From the NCBI RefSeq assembly GCF_003664035.1, contig NZ_RCCK01000012.1, forward strand, positions 310,001 to 374,000: a stretch of DNA of 64,000 nucleotides. Reading direction: 5' to 3'. Origin of the DNA: Pedobacter alluvionis. Its GTDB lineage: Bacteria; Bacteroidota; Bacteroidia; Sphingobacteriales; Sphingobacteriaceae. A model generated the notes under the pieces. That model saw nothing but the letters and a program-made list of their open reading frames with translations, did not search any database and was not told the DNA's origin. The translations under genes were made by a program, and so were the position numbers. Shown piece by piece: positions 24,452 through 33,145 of this stretch; position 1 is the stretch's first letter, and each line of letters opens with the position of its first letter.

Positions 24452-25198
24452 TTAATCAATCAACTCTCTTACATTTTTCTTAGAAATATAAATAATAGCA
24501 GGCTGATTCTTTTCAGTTGAAACATATTTGCCTGTGTTTTTATCATGGATACTGCGTGTTGCAGAAACATAAAGCCTTCCCAGTTTATCTACATGTAGAT
24601 TGGTAATCTGGTTATCAAATGGGACCGGAAGTATTTTTGAAGTTCCGTTTTTAAAAACTTCGATATCACTTTTAAGAACATAGCCAGAGCCGTTTGCCGG
24701 ACCACCATCAAAAGATTCTATATTTTCTTTAAGTTTAATTTTAAACTGGTTATTTACAGAGACGCTAGCAAATGCCTGAGATCGCTGTTCCGAAACTCCA
24801 AATTTAGTGCTCCAATCCCATGTAAATCCCTTATCTAAACTAAAATACTGACTAAAAGTTGCCAATTTCTGACCGGCTTTATCCTTCAGGCTGTTTGCCT
24901 GTAAGCCAAAAATAGTATCCTTTACAGATAGAAAACCATAAATCGGTTGATTATTTACTTTTGTTTTTTTCCAGGTTTTGCCCCTATCAGTAGTTTGATA
25001 AATTTCAGTTAAGGTAGATACCATTAATGTATCATCAATATTCCCGTAAACAGCATGGGCTTCTCTCCCATCGGCAATCTCGAGCCTGGTCCAATCTGGA
25101 TCACTAAAGGTTGGAGGTACATCTGGAACTTCTTTTTTGGCGCATGATGACAATACCATCATCACCGCGATAGTTTTAAATAATTTCATAGGTTTCAT
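24452..25198 (-). CDS. Hypothetical lipoprotein with sialidase/BNR-like repeats
   Basis: A 248-residue lipoprotein from the ATG at 25198 (an upstream TTG is less likely). The signal ends in a VLSSC lipobox. The mature protein has repeats resembling BNR/Asp-box turns (TTDRGKTWKKT, LDKGFTWDWS), as in beta-propeller proteins of the sialidase or photosystem-assembly-factor type, but only two clear copies, so it is short for a full propeller. It is a monocistronic gene convergent with the phosphohexomutase. No enzymatic residues are identifiable. Confidence 0.6.
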   Translation of the reverse strand: MKPMKLFKTIAVMMVLSSCAKKEVPDVPPTFSDPDWTRLEIADGREAHAVYGNIDDTLMVSTLTEIYQTTDRGKTWKKTKVNNQPIYGFLSVKDTIFGLQANSLKDKAGQKLATFSQYFSLDKGFTWDWSTKFGVSEQRSQAFASVSVNNQFKIKLKENIESFDGGPANGSGYVLKSDIEVFKNGTSKILPVPFDNQITNLHVDKLGRLYVSATRSIHDKNTGKYVSTEKNQPAIIYISKKNVRELID

Positions 25199-25370
25199 TT
25201 TTGTGTATGGCAAGATAGAAAAAAATTACTTTAACTAAAAGCGCAGGTAAAGTCTGCTGCACAAACTCAAAAATATATTAGAATCACTTGTAAGACACGA
25301 ACCGTACAGCCTTTTAAGGAAGTCAAATCAATAAAAATAGATTTCTTATATTTACAATAAAAATAATATC

Positions 25371-25580
25371 ATGACGGAGATAATCTTAAAAGACAATTTA
25401 GAACAGCGCAAAATTGATGCTTTACTAAACTTTTTGAAATCATGGGATATTGATGCTGAATTAAGAATCACTAATGCGGAGAAATCAACTGAAGTGATAG
25501 AATTTTCTTTATCCAAAGGTATTTGGAGTGACTACGATATTAACTCGGAAGAACTTCGTGATAAAGCCTGGAAAAGATAA
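25371..25580 (+). CDS. vapB: Antitoxin of a VapBC-type module
   Basis: A 69-residue acidic protein whose stop codon overlaps the first base of the downstream PIN toxin (TAATG), the usual arrangement of toxin-antitoxin pairs. The C-terminal part (SLSKGIWSDYDINSEELRDKAWKR) looks like the toxin-binding tail of small antitoxins found with PIN proteins in Bacteroidetes. The N-terminal part (ILKDNLEQRKIDALLNFLKSWD) is helical; no classical DNA-binding motif is clear. Role is taken mostly from position. Confidence 0.7.
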   Translation: MTEIILKDNLEQRKIDALLNFLKSWDIDAELRITNAEKSTEVIEFSLSKGIWSDYDINSEELRDKAWKR

Positions 25581-25954
25581 TGGTTCTGTGTGATACAAAC
25601 ATCTTTATTGAAATTTATAAAGGAAATGATACCGTCATTGAAACTTTTAAAAACATTGGTCAAAACAGCGTTGCAATTTCGGATGTTACTTGTGCAGAAT
25701 TACTTTATGGAGCCAGAAACAAAAAAGAATTAAGTTTAATAAGAAAAGACATCAATAATTTAGTGGTTTTACCCATTTCTTCTCCAATATCCACACAAGC
25801 AGTAAAATTAGTGGAGCAATTTTCTTTATCACACAATCTTAATCTTCCAGATGCTTTAATTGCATCTACCGCAATGTTTCATGATTTAGAACTTTATACG
25901 TTAAATCTTAAATACTTTAAATTCCTGAAAAACATCACCTTATATCAATTTTAA
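25580..25954 (+). CDS. vapC: PIN-domain ribonuclease toxin (VapC family)
   Basis: A 124-residue PIN protein. The acidic metal-binding residues are D5 (LCDTN), E40 (TCAELLYG) and D91 (LNLPDALIAS). The fourth conserved position shows TLNLKYF, with Asn109 in place of an acid, which is common in the family. Such toxins cut RNA, often tRNA, and are held inactive by the antitoxin encoded just upstream with a one-base overlap. Autoregulation by the complex is expected from the family but no operator was recognised. Confidence 0.85.
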   Translation: MVLCDTNIFIEIYKGNDTVIETFKNIGQNSVAISDVTCAELLYGARNKKELSLIRKDINNLVVLPISSPISTQAVKLVEQFSLSHNLNLPDALIASTAMFHDLELYTLNLKYFKFLKNITLYQF

Positions 25955-25995
25955 GTTATACTTTAAAGTTTAAACTCAGCCAATTTTTATTTTCC

Positions 25996-26026
25996 TTTGC
26001 TGCAACCAATTTCTTTAATACTTTTG
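25996..26026 (+). promoter_or_regulatory. Strong Bacteroidetes-type promoter
   Basis: TTTG at 25996-25999, exactly 19 bases, then TACTTTTG at 26019-26026: a full match to TTTG/N19/TAnnTTTG. Transcription would start near 26033, six bases before the ATG at 26039, which argues against the longer reading frame from 25997. Confidence 0.75.
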
Positions 26027-26038
26027 CAGCGCAATACC

Positions 26039-26410
26039 ATGTTCAAAAAAATCTTAATATATCTGATCATTATATGCACCGTTAGCAACGGTTTCATGCA
26101 ATTGGTGATTTATTCTGGTTATAAAATGAACAAAGAATACATTACCAGTGTATTCTGTATTAATAAAGAGCATCCTGAATTACATTGTGATGGACAGTGT
26201 TTCCTTGCAAAAAAACTGAAAGACCTTGATGGTAAAAATAAACAGGCTCAGGAAAACCTTAAAAGAGTTATAGAGGCTGAACCCAGATTTCAGACTATTG
26301 CATTGAACCATCATATTCCTTATTTCATCATCACTTCAGAAAATCTTTACATCGAAAAACCGGTTAAAGATCTTTCCATATCCATATTCCATCCTCCAAA
26401 ATTGGGTTAA
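26039..26410 (+). CDS. Small Cys-rich membrane-anchored protein of a metal-related cluster
   Basis: A 123-residue protein from the ATG at 26039, chosen because the promoter at 25996-26026 leaves earlier ATGs upstream of the transcript. One N-terminal hydrophobic segment anchors it or acts as a signal. The exported part has a Cys cluster CINKEHPELHCDGQC (Cys-x9-Cys-x3-Cys), and a later His pair (NHHIPYF). I know no assigned function. Proteins of this kind occur before TonB receptors and SCO genes in Bacteroidetes; with the Cys and His residues, a copper-binding or redox role is a reasonable guess. Confidence 0.6.
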   Translation: MFKKILIYLIIICTVSNGFMQLVIYSGYKMNKEYITSVFCINKEHPELHCDGQCFLAKKLKDLDGKNKQAQENLKRVIEAEPRFQTIALNHHIPYFIITSENLYIEKPVKDLSISIFHPPKLG

Positions 26411-26555
26411 TTTTTAATTATAACCACTAATAACATCAAATAGAAAGCACCAGTTAATGCCAATCAGGCGTTAAGCAGCCATGTTTATCTATAAAATACA
26501 AATGTTATCCAGCTGGTTAGTTTGAAACTATTAATCACCACCCAATTTTTAATGA

Positions 26556-28883
26556 ATGAAATTCAAAATACTAACAGGCATTTTGCTATGCCTTAATATT
26601 GCTGCATACGCCCAAACAATTAAAGGAAAAATATACGATGCGCAAACAAAGGAACCTGTTGTTGCCGCGCTGGTTAAGGAAAAAAATAGTGTTAACATTA
26701 CAAAAACCAACAATGAAGGTTATTTCGAATTAACTTGCAGCCAGGCTTCACCAGATATTTTAATTAGCTGCATCAGTTATAAAAATGTAGAAATTAAAGC
26801 TTACAACAATCAAAATATAGAATTAACAACCGATTCCAGAACTTTGCAGAGTGTTATGGTTACGGCAAATAGAGAAGCTTCGTTAAGTAGCGAAACGCCC
26901 ATTGCAATAACGAAACTTAGTGCGAAATTAATCGACGAGACGAAAGCTACCACTTTATTCGAGGTGGTAAATAAGACACCTGGTGTTTTGATGGTCGATT
27001 TAGGCAATGAACAACACATGATGTCTATCCGACAGCCAATTACAACCAACCCGTATTATTTATATATGGAAGATGGTGTTCCTATTCGACCCATGGGTGT
27101 TTTTAATCACAATGCCCTGTTACAAATTAATCAATATACGGTTAGTTCTATCGAAGTTGTTAAAGGTCCGGTTTCATCCATCTACGGACCAGAAGCTATT
27201 GGTGGTGCAGTTAATTTTATCATGCAAAGACCAACAACAGTTCCTACTGCTAAAGCAGGATTTCAATTTGATAACTGGGGATATAAGCGGTTTCAGTTTG
27301 GCACTGGTGCTACAATTGGAAAATTTGGATTCTACATTGGAGGTTTAACCAGTAAACAAACCAATTCGTGGATGACCACTTCTGACTATCATAAACAAAC
27401 AATAAATGCCCGTTTAGAATATAATTTCACTCCTAAAACACGCTTAATTGGTAATTTTATTTACGGCAAATACAACTCCCAAATGAGTGGTAGTGTAGAT
27501 AGTATTGCTTTTTATAGTAGAAACTACCTGAGTACATCTGATTTTGCTTACCGCAAATCGGATGCGAACAGAACACGGTTAACCCTTGAACATGAATGGA
27601 ATGAAAATGCTAAATCATTTATTACCATTTTTAACAGAAACGATCAATTAGGGCAAAATCCTTCCTATGGTATCAGATGGAAAACAGGCCAAACTACTGC
27701 AAGTGGTCAAATTAATGCTAACAATTTCAGCAGCTATGGTGTTATTGCGCAGCACAGTCAACATTTCAATTTCTTAAATTCAAAATTAATTGCCGGGGCC
27801 ATGTTTGATTATTCTCCAAACGACTATTGGGCTTATCAAACTGATTTAATTGCACAACTTCGTCCTGATGGAAAATCGGTTGAAAAATATAGCCTTAAAG
27901 AAGAACGTCCGGATATTGAATTATCTGATTACAATGCCAAAATCCGCAATGCCGCAAGTTATCTGCAATATGATTTCGAGCTGGTAAAAAAAATAAGATT
28001 TTCTACAGGTCTCCGATATGACAGGATGAGTTTTACCTATATAAATAACTTAGACAACAGTTCCGGAGAAAAAGCATATAGTAAGTTAACGCCTAAAATT
28101 GGTTTAACTTATCAGATCGATCAGGAGAAAGGGCTATATGCCAATTACGCACAAGGTTTTTCGCCAACCGCTTTAACTGCAATTTTCAGAGCAAAGCCTA
28201 ACACCAGTCCTGCTCAGTTTTATTATAACCTGGAGCCTGCAACTTTCCAGAATTATGAGCTTGGAGGTTGGGCAACATTCATTAACCATAAAGTTTATGC
28301 TGATATTGCTATTTACCAAATGAATGGCACTAATGAATTGCTAAGTATCCGTCAACCAGATAATTCAACCGATTATCAATCGGCGGGAAAAACTTTGCAT
28401 CGTGGAATTGAATTTGGCATAACCGCTAATCCTGGGCCTCAATTTTCTTTCCGTTTTGGCGGCACAGTTGCCATACACAAATTCATCAGTTTTCAGGTAA
28501 GTGATAATCCTAAAGATGCCCTACAGAATCTGAACAATTACGAAATGCCATCTGCTCCGCGCTGGGTATACAATACAGAGTTTAACTATTATCCAAAACA
28601 ATTGCCAAATCTGCGGATGTCTATAGAGTTGCAACATTTATCTTCTTACTACCAGGATCAGATAAACACAGTTAAATATGATGGTTATACGCTACTAAAC
28701 TACCGGATTGGGTATAAAATTAAAGGTGTGGAAGTATATAGTAATGTAATGAATTTAGGAAATACACTTTACGCAACAAATGTTACCAGAGGAAATAATG
28801 CAACAGATACAAGCACCTTTACTCCTGCGGCACCAAGAACATTCGTGTTCGGAATCCAATATAATTTTGCAGGGAAAAAATAG
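26556..28883 (+). CDS. TonB-dependent receptor, putative metal (copper) uptake
   Basis: A 775-residue outer-membrane receptor. Signal peptide (1-19), carboxypeptidase-like regulatory domain (about 21-105, IKGKIYDAQTKEPVVAALV), plug with NKTPGVLMVDLG, VKGPVSSIYGPEAIGGAVNFI, then a barrel ending RTFVFGIQYNFAGKK. The plug has an unusual Met/His segment (EQHMMSIRQP). The neighbours (Cys-rich protein upstream; PepSY protein, SCO copper chaperone and cytochrome c downstream) make copper the most likely substrate. That assignment is by context only. Confidence 0.78.
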   Translation: MKFKILTGILLCLNIAAYAQTIKGKIYDAQTKEPVVAALVKEKNSVNITKTNNEGYFELTCSQASPDILISCISYKNVEIKAYNNQNIELTTDSRTLQSVMVTANREASLSSETPIAITKLSAKLIDETKATTLFEVVNKTPGVLMVDLGNEQHMMSIRQPITTNPYYLYMEDGVPIRPMGVFNHNALLQINQYTVSSIEVVKGPVSSIYGPEAIGGAVNFIMQRPTTVPTAKAGFQFDNWGYKRFQFGTGATIGKFGFYIGGLTSKQTNSWMTTSDYHKQTINARLEYNFTPKTRLIGNFIYGKYNSQMSGSVDSIAFYSRNYLSTSDFAYRKSDANRTRLTLEHEWNENAKSFITIFNRNDQLGQNPSYGIRWKTGQTTASGQINANNFSSYGVIAQHSQHFNFLNSKLIAGAMFDYSPNDYWAYQTDLIAQLRPDGKSVEKYSLKEERPDIELSDYNAKIRNAASYLQYDFELVKKIRFSTGLRYDRMSFTYINNLDNSSGEKAYSKLTPKIGLTYQIDQEKGLYANYAQGFSPTALTAIFRAKPNTSPAQFYYNLEPATFQNYELGGWATFINHKVYADIAIYQMNGTNELLSIRQPDNSTDYQSAGKTLHRGIEFGITANPGPQFSFRFGGTVAIHKFISFQVSDNPKDALQNLNNYEMPSAPRWVYNTEFNYYPKQLPNLRMSIELQHLSSYYQDQINTVKYDGYTLLNYRIGYKIKGVEVYSNVMNLGNTLYATNVTRGNNATDTSTFTPAAPRTFVFGIQYNFAGKK

Positions 28884-28957
28884 AAGTACCAAAAGATGTC
28901 ATCAGATCGCATCAGGTTTTCATTTACCTCTTTCATTTAAAATAAAAAATTTTAAAG

Positions 28958-30478
28958 ATGAATAATAAAACATCAAATTTTAAACAAAGCGTCAAGCGTA
29001 ATATGTACAAATGGCATCGTACTATTGGGCTTATTACAGTTATTCCTGTTATTTTCTGGACATTATCCGGATTGATGCATCCTTTTCTGTCCAATTGGTT
29101 TAAGCCTCAAATTGCCCATCAGATTTTAGTACCAAAACCCATCAATAAGGGGCAGATTAAACTCACATTTCAGGATGTTTTGCTTAAAAATAATATCCAG
29201 GAATTTAAAAACTTCAGGATAGTAAATTTCGATCAGCAAACCTATTATCAGCTTAAAAGTATCAAGGGAGATTTACACTATTTTAATACAACAACCGGAA
29301 TAGCATTAAGTAATGGAGACGAACGTTATGCTGAATATCTGGCCCGTTATTTTATCGCAGACCGTTCGAGTAAAATTAAATCAATTACTGTTCAAACAAG
29401 TTTTAGTCAGCAATATAAATATGTAAACAGATATCTTCCGGTTTGGAAAGTAAGTTTTAACCGAAAAGATGCCATGGATGTTTATGTAGAAACAGCCTCT
29501 TCTCAATTGGCTACCTTTAATACCGATGCAAGAAAAACCTTTTTGTGGCTGTTTGATAATTTCCATAGCTGGTCATTTTTAGAAGCAATCAGTAATAACG
29601 TGGTTAAAACCTGTATTATGGTAGCTTTATTGTCCATTATTACTTTATCTGCTTTAAGTGGTATTTTAATTTATGGTGTGCTCTGGAAAAAATTTAAAAA
29701 ACCAAAACAGGGAAGCAAAATTGGTTTCTTAAGGCTTTACCACCGTCAGATTGGAATTTGCATTTCTTTATTAACATTAACCTTTGCATTTAGCGGAGCT
29801 TATCATATTATGAATAAGCTTAACTCAAATACCATTCAAAATATAGTTTACCAGCCAAACATCAATATTAGTGAACTTAAAATACCCAATAACATTTTAA
29901 ATTTAGATTTGAACCGCCTGAGCAATATTTCCCTTGTAAAGTTTAAAAAACAGGTATATTTTCAAGTATTCTACAATAAGACCGAAGATTTACCGGAAGA
30001 AACGATTTATATCAATGCAAAAGATAGTTCGAAACTCAACAACGGTAATCTCGAATATGCTAAATTCTTAGCAAATAAATTTGAAAACAAATCAGAAGAT
30101 ACAGATGAGCCCGAAATGGAATGTTGTACTTCAAACGTTACTGAAAATGACATTTGCAAAGCGAAACTAATAAAAACCAGCGTACTCTATAAATTCGATG
30201 ATAGAGAATATGGGTTTGTTTTTAAACGCCTCCCTGTTGTAAAACTAACGTATAACACTCCCAATCACACAAATTTATATATCGACACAAAAACATCCCG
30301 TTTAGCTGCAAAAATTGCAGATGCCGATCGTTACGAAGGGTATTCTTTTGCTTTTCTGCACAAATTCCATTACCTGGATTGGGCAGGGAAAAACTTTCGT
30401 GATTTCTTTATCTTATTAGCGGCCTTGTTAATTTTAACCGTTAGCTTGCTCGGCTTAATGATTTTTATAAAAAAGTAA
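28958..30478 (+). CDS. PepSY-associated TM domain protein
   Basis: A 506-residue inner-membrane protein with the PepSY_TM layout: first helix with YKWHRTIGLITVIPVIFWTLSG, a periplasmic PepSY region, two helices in the middle with a second RLYHRQIGICISLLTL copy, another periplasmic region, and a last helix near the C-terminus after HKFHYLDWAGKNFRD. Such proteins occur beside metal-uptake TonB receptors and may act in reduction or transfer of metal across the inner membrane. A Cys pair in EMECCTSNVTENDIC (second periplasmic loop) could bind metal. It starts 74 bases after the receptor gene. Confidence 0.8.
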   Translation: MNNKTSNFKQSVKRNMYKWHRTIGLITVIPVIFWTLSGLMHPFLSNWFKPQIAHQILVPKPINKGQIKLTFQDVLLKNNIQEFKNFRIVNFDQQTYYQLKSIKGDLHYFNTTTGIALSNGDERYAEYLARYFIADRSSKIKSITVQTSFSQQYKYVNRYLPVWKVSFNRKDAMDVYVETASSQLATFNTDARKTFLWLFDNFHSWSFLEAISNNVVKTCIMVALLSIITLSALSGILIYGVLWKKFKKPKQGSKIGFLRLYHRQIGICISLLTLTFAFSGAYHIMNKLNSNTIQNIVYQPNINISELKIPNNILNLDLNRLSNISLVKFKKQVYFQVFYNKTEDLPEETIYINAKDSSKLNNGNLEYAKFLANKFENKSEDTDEPEMECCTSNVTENDICKAKLIKTSVLYKFDDREYGFVFKRLPVVKLTYNTPNHTNLYIDTKTSRLAAKIADADRYEGYSFAFLHKFHYLDWAGKNFRDFFILLAALLILTVSLLGLMIFIKK

Positions 30479-30492
30479 AAAACAAAATACAG

Positions 30493-30500
30493 TAAATTTG
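30493..30500 (+). promoter_or_regulatory. Possible internal -7 box before the SCO gene
   Basis: TAAATTTG matches TAnnTTTG 25 bases before the SCO ATG. No -33 match is visible, so it could be a weak internal promoter or chance. Confidence 0.3.
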
Positions 30501-30525
30501 AAACATATTAATCAATTATAATACA

Positions 30526-31173
30526 ATGAAAAATATCAGCTATATCACAATCCTTATAAGCGTAGGTTTATTATTCGCATCTTGCAAACAAGAAAGAAAA
30601 CTTCCATTTTATGGCGAGCGCCATGCAGAAACCGTTAAAGATGCTGCAGGTGTAGAAAAAATTGATACGGTTTACCAAACGATTCCTGCTTGGTCTTTCT
30701 TAAACCAGGATAGCATTGTAACGACCAATAAGTCAACGGATGGCAAAGTTTATGTGGCCGATTTCTTTTTTACTTCCTGCACCACCATCTGTCCTACCAT
30801 GCACCGTAACTTAATGACGGTTTATAATGACTTTAAAAGCAATCCAGATGTAATGTTTGTATCACATACAATTGATTTTAAATATGACAAACCTCATGTT
30901 TTAAAAAAATACGCTCAAAAATTAGGCGTAGATGGTCCGAAATGGCAATTTCTTTATGGTACAAAAGATAGCGTATACACTTTGGCCGAAAAAAACTACT
31001 TAGTGGCAGTTGGCGAAGACAGTACTGCTAAAGATGGTTATATTCACCAGGGTTACCTGGTTTTAATTGATAAAGACAGGCGCATCCGCGGTGCTTACGA
31101 TGGCACCAAAGAAGATCAGGTAGAGCAGTTGAAAAAAGATATTCCCGTTTTGTTGGCCGAATATAAAAAGTAA
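30526..31173 (+). CDS. SCO1/SenC family copper chaperone lipoprotein
   Basis: A 215-residue lipoprotein (lipobox LFASC, Cys20) with a thioredoxin-like fold. The copper ligands of SCO proteins are all present: C85 and C89 in FFFTSCTTICPTMH, and H174 in YIHQGYLVLID. SCO proteins deliver copper to the CuA centre of cytochrome c oxidase or act as thiol reductases. It lies between the PepSY gene and a cytochrome c, supporting a respiratory role. A long hairpin follows the gene. Confidence 0.9.
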   Translation: MKNISYITILISVGLLFASCKQERKLPFYGERHAETVKDAAGVEKIDTVYQTIPAWSFLNQDSIVTTNKSTDGKVYVADFFFTSCTTICPTMHRNLMTVYNDFKSNPDVMFVSHTIDFKYDKPHVLKKYAQKLGVDGPKWQFLYGTKDSVYTLAEKNYLVAVGEDSTAKDGYIHQGYLVLIDKDRRIRGAYDGTKEDQVEQLKKDIPVLLAEYKK

Positions 31174-31183
31174 AGTTATATTT

Positions 31184-31227
31184 AATCATCCTTTCGATCC
31201 GCTAGCTATCGGATCGAAAGGATGATT
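31184..31227. terminator. 18-bp stem hairpin after the SCO gene
   Basis: AATCATCCTTTCGATCCG (31184-31201) and its exact complement (31210-31227) enclose an 8-base loop CTAGCTAT; TTTC follows. A perfect 18-bp stem between SCO and cytochrome c genes can act as a terminator, attenuator or mRNA-stabilising element. Confidence 0.75.
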
Positions 31228-31244
31228 TTCACTACAAAACATCC

Positions 31245-31667
31245 ATGCGCAAGTACATTATCAATTCAGTTTTTTCCCTTTTTATTATAGGCATCATTGT
31301 TTCCTGTCAAAATCAGGAAACCATCGATCTGCAAAATTACATGTCGAACGGAAAAGATATTTATAAAGCCAAATGCCAAAACTGCCATGGTGTAAACGGC
31401 GAAGGATTAGGTAAACTTGCTCCCCCACTTACCGATTCGGTATTTTTAAAGGTAAACAAAGCTCGTTTAGCCTGTTTTATTAAAAACGGTGCAAACGAAT
31501 CTTTGATCATTCATGGTCAGGAATACAAAGAAAAAATGCCAGCTTTCCCTGAATTAGCTGATATTGATGTGGCACAGGTAATGGTTTTCATTACCAATTC
31601 ATTTGGTAATAAGCAAGGCTTTGTACCTTATTCGAAGGTTTCAAAAGATTTGCAGGATTGTAAATAA
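31245..31667 (+). CDS. Cytochrome c lipoprotein
   Basis: A 140-residue single-haem c-type cytochrome. The signal ends in a lipobox with Cys21; haem attaches at CQNCH (C44, C47, H48), and Met98 in KEKMPAFPEL is the likely sixth ligand. The fold resembles the small cytochromes or the cytochrome domains of copper oxidases and nitrite reductases. As the last gene after the SCO gene it probably carries electrons in the periplasm for a terminal oxidase or a copper enzyme. Confidence 0.88.
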   Translation: MRKYIINSVFSLFIIGIIVSCQNQETIDLQNYMSNGKDIYKAKCQNCHGVNGEGLGKLAPPLTDSVFLKVNKARLACFIKNGANESLIIHGQEYKEKMPAFPELADIDVAQVMVFITNSFGNKQGFVPYSKVSKDLQDCK

Positions 31668-31727
31668 ATACAAAATCTTTGTGCTCTTTGTGTCTTTTGT
31701 GGTCAAAAAAAACCATCTTTGCGCAAA

Positions 31728-32121
31728 ATGCAGGCTGTTCTATCGCTGTTTCGAATAAAATCGGAAGAGAGGAAAGTCCGGGCAACGCAGGGCATCCCGC
31801 TTTCTAACGGAAAGGGATTCAGGAATGAAAACCTGAATTACGGATTAGTGCAGCAGAAAATATACCGCTCTGGCTTATGTCGGAGTAAGGGTGAAAACGT
31901 GCGGTAAGAGCGCACGAGCATTGCAGGCGACTGCAGTGGTTTGTAAACCCCGGGAGTTGAAAGACCAAATAGGCTAACATCCCGACTTTATGCCGGGATA
32001 AAGGGCTGCCCGTCCGATGTTAGTGGGTAGGTCGTTAGAGATAAACGGCAACGTTTATACTGGATAAATGATAGAAGCCTGAGCAATCAGGAAACAGAAC
32101 CCGGCTTATAGGCCTGCATTT
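31728..32121 (+). ncRNA. rnpB: RNase P RNA (class A)
   Basis: The catalytic RNA that matures tRNA 5' ends. The 5' conserved region GAGGAAAGTCCGGGC (31768 onwards) and the 3' conserved ACAGAACCCGGCTTA (32093 onwards) are diagnostic and pair to form P4. The ends ATGCAGGC (31728) and GCCTGCAT (32112) form the P1 stem, followed by a T run that also serves as terminator. The length of about 394 bases suits the bacterial type. A CATCTTTG box lies just upstream as a possible -7 element. Confidence 0.95.
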
Positions 32122-32123
32122 TT

Positions 32124-33008
32124 TTACTCACTTAGCAAAATACGCTTGGTTTCACTCAGTTTGGCTGTTTCTTCCTCTCCAAGTACCGGAAATTCAAGAT
32201 CTAAACTTTTTAACTTTTCTACAATAATCTCACTAATAGCCAGCCGGGTAAACCATTTTTTATCAGCGGGTATAATGTGCCAGGGTGATTCTTCTGTACT
32301 TGTTGCATTGATTGCATCTTCATACGCATCCATATATTTATCCCACAAAGCCCTTTCTTTAATATCACCTGAAGAGAATTTCCAGTTTTTGGTAGGATCA
32401 TCAATACGTTCTAAAAAGCGTTGTTTTTGCTCATCCTGGCTCACGTTTAAAAAGAACTTTAAAATTACCGTTCCATTAGCGGTTAAATGCTCTTCAAAAT
32501 TTTTAATGCTATTGTAGCGCTGCTGCCAAAAACTTTTGCGGATCTCTTTAACATCATCAAAACCTGGAATATTTTCGCTCAGAATATATTCGGGATGTAC
32601 CTTACAAACCAAAACGTTTTCGTAATGCGAACGGTTATGGATGCCTATTCTACCGCGTTCTGGCAAAGCTTTATAATGTCTCCACAAAAAATCGTGCTCA
32701 TATTCTTCTGGTGTAGGAACTTTAAAACTATAAACCTGGCATCCCTGCGGATTTAGTCCGCTCATAACGTGCTCAATGGCACTGTCTTTACCTGCAGCAT
32801 CCATCGCCTGAAAAATGATCAGAACAGAATGTTTGCCTGAGGCATATAATTTCTCCTGTAAATGGTTTAATTCTATTTTCGAATTCACCAATGCATCTTT
32901 AGCTTTTTCTTTGTTATAACTACCAGTAAAATCAGTTTTATGATTTTTTAAAGAAAATTTCTCACCACCCTGTACAATTAACCCTTTAAATTCGTTCTTC
33001 ATAATCAT
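32124..33008 (-). CDS. ppk2: Polyphosphate kinase 2 family protein
   Basis: A 294-residue P-loop kinase with the PPK2 signature: Walker A FQAMDAAGKDSAI, the lid module GRIGIHNRSHYENVLV, and the Walker B-like strand VILKFFLNVS. It matches the single-domain group that uses polyphosphate to phosphorylate nucleotides (AMP or ADP), though the nucleotide choice cannot be read from sequence. Two starts, two codons apart (33008 and 33002), are possible. It is convergent with rnpB; its stop falls in the T run after rnpB. Confidence 0.88.
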   Translation of the reverse strand: MIMKNEFKGLIVQGGEKFSLKNHKTDFTGSYNKEKAKDALVNSKIELNHLQEKLYASGKHSVLIIFQAMDAAGKDSAIEHVMSGLNPQGCQVYSFKVPTPEEYEHDFLWRHYKALPERGRIGIHNRSHYENVLVCKVHPEYILSENIPGFDDVKEIRKSFWQQRYNSIKNFEEHLTANGTVILKFFLNVSQDEQKQRFLERIDDPTKNWKFSSGDIKERALWDKYMDAYEDAINATSTEESPWHIIPADKKWFTRLAISEIIVEKLKSLDLEFPVLGEEETAKLSETKRILLSE

Positions 33009-33145
33009 GTATTATTTTAGATAAATCGATGCATCGTTAATTTAAATATAGAACTAAAAAATAAGTAAATTAAATACGTTAATTTGCATAGAGAGTTTTT
33101 TATATTTAACGCCACAGCTTTTACCTAAAGATCATCTTATCCAAT

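Noticed and set aside
31591..31907. Open frames of about 60 codons on both strands over 31591-31907
   Set aside because: They lie over the RNase P RNA and its promoter; the RNA motifs explain the sequence.
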